This document shows positions 49,238-54,072 of a stretch of DNA of 54,072 nucleotides, piece after piece (position 1 is the first letter of the stretch; every line of letters starts with the position of its first letter). The notes below the pieces were generated by a model, which was not told the origin of the DNA, did not search any database, and worked only from the letters and a program-made list of their open reading frames with translations. The position numbers and the translations under genes were made by a program. The DNA is from Methanofollis sp. UBA420 (GTDB lineage Archaea; Halobacteriota; Methanomicrobia; Methanomicrobiales; Methanofollaceae): assembly GCF_002498315.1 (NCBI RefSeq), contig NZ_DAGX01000004.1, positions 1 through 54,072 of the forward strand, given 5' to 3'.

Positions 49238-49528
49238 TCACCTCTTCTTCTCCTTCTCCATGATCTCCCGGACCTTCCTCTCTTCCCATCCCCTCCCGAA
49301 GAGGCCCTCCTCGACGAAGGTGCTGTAGGCATGGACCAGCAGGCCGATGCCCCAGAAGATGGCGACCCAGTAGAACCACCACGCTCCCGGGGTCGTGAAC
49401 CAGTTGATCAGGAAGAGCATCGTGTTTATGATGATGTAGACCGCGAGGTGGCCGTAAAAATCCTTGATCTCCTTGACCTGCCGCAGGGCGCGGTCATAGG
49501 AGGCAGAGTCTGAGTCTCCGTCCTGCAT
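49238..49528 (-). CDS. 2TM-domain protein
   Basis: A 96-residue protein with a cytoplasmic start (ASYDRALRQVKEIKDFYGHLAVY), two membrane helices (about 25-44 and 49-68), and a charged tail (GRGWEERKVREIMEKEKKR). The order and the R-x-V-K-x-x-x-x-F-Y start fit the 2TM domain family, which in bacteria is often fused to histidine kinases; stand-alone copies are of unknown role. It is 55 bp before the end of the glucan phosphorylase on the same strand. Confidence 0.72.
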   Translation of the reverse strand: MQDGDSDSASYDRALRQVKEIKDFYGHLAVYIIINTMLFLINWFTTPGAWWFYWVAIFWGIGLLVHAYSTFVEEGLFGRGWEERKVREIMEKEKKR

Positions 49529-49583
49529 TATTACTCCTCCCCACCGCGGGGGAATAAAACCTTACGTTATCTTCTCCGCTCTT

Positions 49584-51743
49584 TCAGCGGATCACCGGGA
49601 TGCCGGCCGCTGCCAGGATCCGCGGGTAGTAGTGGTACACGTACTCCTTCACCATCCTCTTCGCCGAGAAGGCCGGGGCATTGCTCCGTATCGCCTCTTT
49701 CATCGTCTTCACCCAGCCGTGCGGGACGGCGTGGAGGTCGGTCGCATAGTAGAGGGGGATCACCTCCTTTTCCAGGGCCTCGTAGATGGCGTTTGCATCG
49801 GCCGCGTCCCTGTCGCCCTCGACGACCTCGCCGCCGAAGGCCCAGCCGTTCCTCCCGTTGTAGCCCTCCGGCCACCAGCCGTCCAGGATCGAGAGACTCG
49901 GGACGCCGTTCATCGCCGCCTTCATCCCCGAGGTCCCGCTCGCCTCCCAGGGCGGGAGCGGGTTGTTGAGCCAGAGGTCGACGCCGTGGACGAGGTACTG
50001 GGCGAAACGCTCGCCATAGTCCTCGACGAAGGCGATCTTCCCGCCGAACATGCCGGAGCGGGCATACTCGTAGACCTTTTTGAGGAGGCGCTGGCCCTCG
50101 ATGTCGTCGGGGTGGGCCTTGCCGGCGAAGATGACCTGGACCGGGTACCAGGGGTTGTTCACGATCCGCTTCAGCCTCTCGAGGTCGCGGAAGATCAGGT
50201 CTGCCCGCTTGTAGGTGGAGAAGCGGCGGGCAAAGCCGATGGTGAAGATCATCGGGTCGAGGAAGACGCCCTCGGCGATGACGTTCTCCGGGGTGTCGGA
50301 ACCGTCTGCCCAGGTCCGCCTCTCCATCTCCCTGATGCGGTTGAAGAGTTTTGTCTTGAGCCAGAGGTGGAGGCGCCAGAGTTCTTCGTCCGGGATCTCG
50401 TTGACCAGTTCCCAGATGATCGGTCTGTCGTGCTCCATCTGCCAGTACGGGCAGACTGCCCCGATGTAGCGGTCGAAGAGCGCCTCCATCCTGGGGTTGA
50501 GCCAGGTGGGCAGGTGGACACCGTTCGTGATCGCGTCGATCGGCACCCGCTCGGGCGGCAGGCCGGGCCAGAGGGGCTGCCACATCTGGCGCGTCACCTC
50601 GGCGTGCTTCTTCGAGACGGCGTTATGGTAGGCCGAGAGGCGCATCGCGCAGGCTGTCATGTTGAAACCGGCGCCGGGGTCGTCGGGCCGTGCGCCGAGG
50701 GCAAGGAAGTCTTCCCGCGAGATGCCGAGGCAGCGGTAGTAGTTCTGGAAATAGCGGTCGACCATCTCGTACGGGAAGATGTCGTGGCCCGCGGCGACGG
50801 GCGTGTGGGTGGTGAAGACGCTCGTGCCGCGCACCTGTTCGAGCGACTCCTCGAAACTCATACCCTGTCCGACCCTCTCTCGCACCCTCTCGACAAGGGC
50901 GAAGGCCGGGTGGCCCTCGTTGAGGTGAACGCCGGTGTAGTGGACGCCGAGGTACGAGAGGACTTTCCTCCCGCCGATGCCGAGCACGATCTCCTGGAGG
51001 AGGCGCTGCTCCCTGTCGCCTGCATAGAGACGGTGGGAGATGGAACGGTGTTCGGGACTGTTCTCCCTGATGTCGGTGTCGAGGAGGTATAGGGGCACCC
51101 GGCCGACCTGCACCTTCCAGACGGCGACGTGGATCGGGGGTTCGATGTGCGGCACCCGCAGGGTGAGGTGCTCTCCCGAGGGGTCGAGCACCCGGGTGAT
51201 CGGGGCGCTGTCCCGGTCGAGCCTCTCCTCGACATTCACCTGCGAGCCGTCAGGGGCGATGTGCTGGTGGAGGTAGCCGGACGAGTACATGAAGCCGACG
51301 GCGACCAGGGGGACGCCGAGGTCGGAGCACTCCTTCAGGTGGTCGCCGGCAAGGAACCCGAGTCCTCCGGCATAGAAGGGGAGGGAGTGGTGGAGGCCGT
51401 ACTCCGCGGAGAAGTAGGCGATGGTGACGGGACGCACGGCCGGGTACTGCTCGGTGAACCAGGTGTTTTTCCGCCCCATGTATTCCTGGTAGCGCTCCAT
51501 GATGATGTCGTAGCGGCGGAGGTATTCCCGCTCCCGCGCCACCCGGTGGAGAAACTCTTCCGGGACCTCGCGGAGCATCCTGACCGGGTTGTGCCGGCTC
51601 TCTTTCCAGGCCTGTCCGTTCACCTGCTTGAAGAGGACGCGGGCGGCAGGGTGCCAGCTCCACCAGAGGTTGTAGGCGAGGTCCACCAGTCCCGCGATCC
51701 GTTCGGGGACGCGGGTGAAGGAGACAGGGTCGATGGTGTCCAT
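49584..51743 (-). CDS. glgP: Alpha-glucan (glycogen/maltodextrin) phosphorylase
   Basis: A 719-residue PLP enzyme releasing glucose 1-phosphate from stored glucan. NLWWSWHPAARVLFKQ near residue 25 is the DUF3417 N-terminal domain of the short GlgP type; then IAYFSAEYGLHHSLPFYAGGLG, VHLNEGHPAFALVE, TTHTPVAAGHDIFP, TNGVHLPTWL and the PLP lysine in EASGTSGMKAAMNG. ATG 51743 (MDTIDPVSFTRVPERI) is the family start; a longer frame to 51923 crosses the TATA box (ATATATAT, 51776-51783). Methanogens store glycogen, so it should serve reserve use. Monocistronic. Confidence 0.94.
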   Translation of the reverse strand: MDTIDPVSFTRVPERIAGLVDLAYNLWWSWHPAARVLFKQVNGQAWKESRHNPVRMLREVPEEFLHRVAREREYLRRYDIIMERYQEYMGRKNTWFTEQYPAVRPVTIAYFSAEYGLHHSLPFYAGGLGFLAGDHLKECSDLGVPLVAVGFMYSSGYLHQHIAPDGSQVNVEERLDRDSAPITRVLDPSGEHLTLRVPHIEPPIHVAVWKVQVGRVPLYLLDTDIRENSPEHRSISHRLYAGDREQRLLQEIVLGIGGRKVLSYLGVHYTGVHLNEGHPAFALVERVRERVGQGMSFEESLEQVRGTSVFTTHTPVAAGHDIFPYEMVDRYFQNYYRCLGISREDFLALGARPDDPGAGFNMTACAMRLSAYHNAVSKKHAEVTRQMWQPLWPGLPPERVPIDAITNGVHLPTWLNPRMEALFDRYIGAVCPYWQMEHDRPIIWELVNEIPDEELWRLHLWLKTKLFNRIREMERRTWADGSDTPENVIAEGVFLDPMIFTIGFARRFSTYKRADLIFRDLERLKRIVNNPWYPVQVIFAGKAHPDDIEGQRLLKKVYEYARSGMFGGKIAFVEDYGERFAQYLVHGVDLWLNNPLPPWEASGTSGMKAAMNGVPSLSILDGWWPEGYNGRNGWAFGGEVVEGDRDAADANAIYEALEKEVIPLYYATDLHAVPHGWVKTMKEAIRSNAPAFSAKRMVKEYVYHYYPRILAAAGIPVIR

Positions 51744-51985
51744 GATCTTCGGGCAGGCGATAGATCGGGAGAGGGATATATATTGGTATGGGGTGGCGTT
51801 TCCTCCTGCCCCGCAGGAATGGGATAAATCTGCAAATTGTCGGCCTGTTTGCATTTTTGACAGACAATAATTTATAAAATTGACATGGGCTATCTCAAAA
51901 ACTGGCAAATCTATATATATCATGGGCCTATTTATTCACGAGGACTGCCGGTCCGGGAAACGACCCGGCCCGGGAGGTGAGGATT
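51744..51985. promoter_or_regulatory. Divergent promoter region of glgP and the C39-like gene
   Basis: The glgP TATA lies at 51775-51785 (minus strand). Two AT-rich elements, AATTTATAAAATT near 51869 and CTATATATATCAT near 51912, precede the plus-strand gene; the second would start transcripts about 45 bp before ATG 51986. A strong ribosome site GGGAGGTGA lies at 51972-51980. Confidence 0.55.
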
Positions 51986-52477
51986 ATGCAATATGTACTG
52001 ACCACAATCATCGTACTCATTGCTGTGACCTGCACGGTCACCGGCATGGCAATCGTCGCTACCTTTCCGGGATATTTCCAGATGGGGGGGAATGATGCGG
52101 GGGCGGCCTCTTCCGATCCGGGGGCTGCCGCCGTCTTCCAGACGGTGATGGCCTGCCACGGCATCGACTGCGGTGCGGAGGCGCTCGCCGCTGCACCAGA
52201 CAACCTGACGGCGCAGGAAAAGATGGTTCTGTCGGCGAGGTCATGCGGCCTTGCCGCGCGGGTGGAGACGGGTCTCTCCCTCGCCGACCTGGGGGAGGTC
52301 GTCTCCGAGAACGGGCCTGTGATCGCCGCCCTTGATGGGGGGGAGTACGCCGTGGTCACCGGTGTCGGCGGCGGGAATGTCACTCTTGAATCGGGGGTAT
52401 CTCTCAGCGCCACGGATTTCAAGGCCCTCTGGCCGGGCGGAGAGTGTCTTGTCCTCGGCGGTCCGGCCGCATCTTAA
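51986..52477 (+). CDS. Secreted C39-peptidase-like protein, probably inactive
   Basis: A 163-residue protein with an N-terminal membrane anchor (about 4-27). The rest resembles a C39/papain-like fold: HGIDCGAEALAAA carries the possible nucleophile C62, SCGLAARVETGLSLADLGE and GPVIAALDGGEYAVVTGVG follow the family pattern, but the usual catalytic histidine before the V-V strand is tyrosine (Y121). It may bind a peptide without cutting. ATG 51986 is chosen over GTG 51977 because the ribosome site GGAGGTGA overlaps the GTG. It converges with the next gene, and both stops lie in one TTAA. Confidence 0.6.
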   Translation: MQYVLTTIIVLIAVTCTVTGMAIVATFPGYFQMGGNDAGAASSDPGAAAVFQTVMACHGIDCGAEALAAAPDNLTAQEKMVLSARSCGLAARVETGLSLADLGEVVSENGPVIAALDGGEYAVVTGVGGGNVTLESGVSLSATDFKALWPGGECLVLGGPAAS

Positions 52478-53187
52478 TTCCCTTTTTTTCCGAGCCAGAT
52501 CGTGAGGTCGGCGGCCACATCGTCCCTGATCTCGTACCTGACTGTCCGCCCTGCCTTTTCCTGCCGCACGATGCGGTCTTCTGTGAGCCTTTTCATGTGC
52601 CAGCTGACGGCCGGGGCCGAGACCCCGACGGCGTCGGCGATCTCCTGCCTGGAGGGGGCATGGCCGCGGAGCAGTTCCCCGAGGATGGCGCGGGTGGTCT
52701 CGTTTCTCAGGTGCCGCAGGACGGTCTGCTGGGCCGGTGTATAGGTGCCGCTGTTTTCGTAGAAGTGGAGGTGACCCCCGTCGTTGAGGGTTGTGATCGT
52801 GTGGTTCTCCTGCAGGACACCGAGGTGGTAACGGAGCGTGCTCATCGGTGTGTCTGTGGCCGCGGAGAGGGCGCGGAGGTGGATGCCGGGCATCTTCCTG
52901 ATGCTGTCGAAGATGTCCGACCTGACGGAATTGTCCAGAAGTTCCTCGCGGTTCAGACGGCGGCACCTGAGGGATATCCATGCCCAGAACCCTGTGAATG
53001 CCTCCAGGGGGAGGGTGCAGAGTTCGATGAGGAGGATCCAGAGGGGGAGTTCGAGGAAAGAGACCTCGCGGGGTGTGATGGGGAGACCTGATGGCGGGTC
53101 CAGATGGCCGGAACTCACCGTGTACCCGGCTGAAACCGCCCTGACAAGGGCGAAAGCGAGGAGCAGGAGGAGGGTCTGGCGTTTCAT
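52474..53187 (-). CDS. Membrane-anchored double winged-helix regulator
   Basis: A 237-residue protein. Residues 1-20 and about 43-70 are hydrophobic helices with a short outside loop between. The cytoplasmic part has two ArsR-like winged helices: FDSIRKMPGIHLRALSAATDTPMSTLRYHLGVLQEN (92-127) and ILGELLRGHAPSRQEIADAVGVSAPAVSWHMKRLTEDRIV (167-206). Such regulators in archaea read an envelope signal and bind DNA at the membrane. It lies 6 bp after the secreted protein gene, so the two are probably a sensor pair. Its target may be the inverted repeat at 53933-53989. Confidence 0.82.
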   Translation of the reverse strand: MKRQTLLLLLAFALVRAVSAGYTVSSGHLDPPSGLPITPREVSFLELPLWILLIELCTLPLEAFTGFWAWISLRCRRLNREELLDNSVRSDIFDSIRKMPGIHLRALSAATDTPMSTLRYHLGVLQENHTITTLNDGGHLHFYENSGTYTPAQQTVLRHLRNETTRAILGELLRGHAPSRQEIADAVGVSAPAVSWHMKRLTEDRIVRQEKAGRTVRYEIRDDVAADLTIWLGKKGN

Positions 53188-53193
53188 CTCTCT

Positions 53194-53895
53194 TCACTCG
53201 AGGTAGGTCTGAAAGGTGACGTTTTCCCGGGAGGCGACGAGGGGGACTGTCGTCTTAAAGGTCCAGGCGCCGACAGCGACCCCGCTCTCCCGGGAGAAGC
53301 GGAGGAAGATCCGCCCATCTTCTTTCCCGTCGCTCCCGTCCCTGAAGGTGCCGAGGATGCCGCCGGGATGGTAGACAGTGAGGGCGTGGTCGCCGTCGCC
53401 CTCCCATCGCATGTCGACCCAGAGGGTCTTCCCCGGCGAAGGGACGTCTTGGCTGTAGTAACGGGAGAAGGAGAGGACGGGGACGGCGGGCTGCGTGCGG
53501 GTAGCGGTTTTCTCTGCGGCAGCGTCGTAGACCGGCGGCGCCGCGCCCCCGGCTTCCTTTGCGGTGGTGGCGGGGGCGGCAGGGTAGATGGTGATATAGT
53601 CGGCGGCAGAGAGGGTGTCGTTCCGGGTTTCGACGGTGAAGATCCCATCAGTATCCGCGCCGCCGCCCGTCTCTGCCACGGAGGCGGGAGTGGCAGGATA
53701 GGCGATGATATAGGCGACGACATCGGCCGAGTCGCCCGTGATGATGATTGCGTCGGATGTCGGTGTGGCCGACACGATCTCTATGGTGACAGACTCTGTC
53801 AGGGGCGTGGCCTGCACCGTCGCCGCCACCGCACCGGGTGCGAGGAGAAGGACGAGCAGGAGTGCGAGCGCGTACGTCCTGATCCACCTGTCCAT
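53194..53895 (-). CDS. Secreted protein of unknown function
   Basis: A 233-residue exported protein. A signal peptide (1-25, ALALLLVLLLAPGAVAATV) is followed by a Thr/Ala-rich region with two similar pieces (ADVVAYIIAYPATPASVAETGG and AADYITIYPAAPATTAKEAGG), then a beta-rich domain (GKTLWVDMRWEGDGDHALTVYHPGG, GRIFLRFSRESGVAVGAWTFKTTV). That last part looks like a carbohydrate- or C2-type beta sandwich; no C-terminal anchor. It shares a transcript with the membrane winged-helix regulator, perhaps as the outside sensor. Exact function not recognised. Confidence 0.65.
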   Translation of the reverse strand: MDRWIRTYALALLLVLLLAPGAVAATVQATPLTESVTIEIVSATPTSDAIIITGDSADVVAYIIAYPATPASVAETGGGADTDGIFTVETRNDTLSAADYITIYPAAPATTAKEAGGAAPPVYDAAAEKTATRTQPAVPVLSFSRYYSQDVPSPGKTLWVDMRWEGDGDHALTVYHPGGILGTFRDGSDGKEDGRIFLRFSRESGVAVGAWTFKTTVPLVASRENVTFQTYLE

Positions 53896-53932
53896 GGGGT
53901 ATGATCTGAACGTCCTTCCATCTTAAAGGATC

Positions 53933-53989
53933 TGGCACAAATGTTTACGGATTCTCCGCCTTTGATCTGACGCGTAGACGATTGTGCCA
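53933..53989. promoter_or_regulatory. Spaced inverted repeat in a divergent promoter
   Basis: TGGCACAA (53933-53940) and TTGTGCCA (53982-53989) are perfect 8-bp arms 41 bp apart, between the secreted protein gene and the gene starting at 54052. One arm sits near each gene's promoter; the right arm is 7 bp before the TATA of the plus-strand gene. It fits a looped or two-site operator. Confidence 0.6.
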
Positions 53990-53996
53990 TAACGGC

Positions 53997-54005
53997 TTTT
54001 ATATC
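53997..54005 (+). promoter_or_regulatory. TATA box of the last gene
   Basis: TTTTATATC lies about 50 bp before ATG 54052; transcription should start near 54025 with a short leader that includes ACGGAAG. Confidence 0.55.
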
Positions 54006-54051
54006 CCCCGTCCCATGCATCTTCATCATCCGGAGAACGGACGGAAGAACC

Positions 54052-54072
54052 ATGATACGATGCGAACATCTG
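54052..54072 (+). CDS. Start of an unidentified gene
   Basis: Only seven codons (MIRCEHL) are inside the window. The placement after a TATA box and leader supports a real start. The first residues would suit an ABC transporter ATPase, but that is a guess. Confidence 0.4.

Noticed and set aside
49632..51092. Open frame of 486 codons antisense to glgP
   Set aside because: The opposite strand has the full phosphorylase with all motifs; this frame has none.

Overview
The window is from an archaeon, most likely a methanogen of the order Methanomicrobiales (Methanofollis/Methanoculleus-like; the genus is an inference). The evidence is high GC coding DNA, TATA-type promoters, an Orc1/Cdc6 initiator with ORB sites, the small subunit of a D-family DNA polymerase, archaeal-type short PurA and RibH, a Sec11-type signal peptidase, the F420-pathway gene cofH, PGF-pre-PGF surface protein architecture and T-run terminators. 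I found no tRNA, rRNA, CRISPR array, prophage or IS transposase.

Layout. 1-5.4 kb: end of ribH, an aminotransferase, a membrane sensor with an ABC-type binding domain, and envelope genes. 5.4-10.5 kb: chromosomal replication origin region. It holds an iterated TTTACAGCA array, moaB, ORB elements, an AT-rich candidate unwinding zone, an extraordinary cluster of about 60 GATC sites in about 560 bp, orc1/cdc6, an Lrp regulator with a second aminotransferase, and a distal ORB. 10.5-15 kb: a + strand run of purA, a Trm112-like zinc protein, cobD/cbiB and pdxS-pdxT. 15-25 kb: signal transduction block of a multi-PAS kinase and two cheW-mcp pairs flanking a DNA-binding histidine kinase with its receiver protein; the divergent promoter there carries repeated operator-like palindromes. 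25-32 kb: two MarC proteins, a receiver protein, corA with a hairpin leader, a membrane pyrophosphatase and polymerase D small subunit. 31.9-35.5 kb: DtxR-like regulator next to a metal ABC importer with an operator-like repeat over its start site, then a DUF3267 protease-like protein. 35.5-42.2 kb: signal peptidase, cofH, a PKD surface protein, a membrane-anchored acetolactate decarboxylase and an Rsm22-like methyltransferase. 42.2-48.5 kb: HTH-PAS-GAF sensor, a small transcription unit, a TPR protein, a TudS-like/deoxyribosyltransferase fusion and tsr3. 48.5-54 kb: a repeat-rich gene-free stretch, a 2TM protein, alpha-glucan phosphorylase, a C39-like protein, a membrane-anchored winged-helix regulator with a secreted protein, and the start of one more gene.

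How the genes relate. The origin region combines initiator gene, initiator sites and a GATC cluster that is the strongest unexplained signal here. Several regulators sit beside candidate operators: the HTH kinase at 20.4 kb, the DtxR protein at 32.3 kb and the membrane winged-helix protein at 53.9 kb. The fusion of a TudS-like Fe-S domain to a nucleoside deoxyribosyltransferase suggests handling of thiolated nucleosides. All functions are read from sequence; none was tested by database search.
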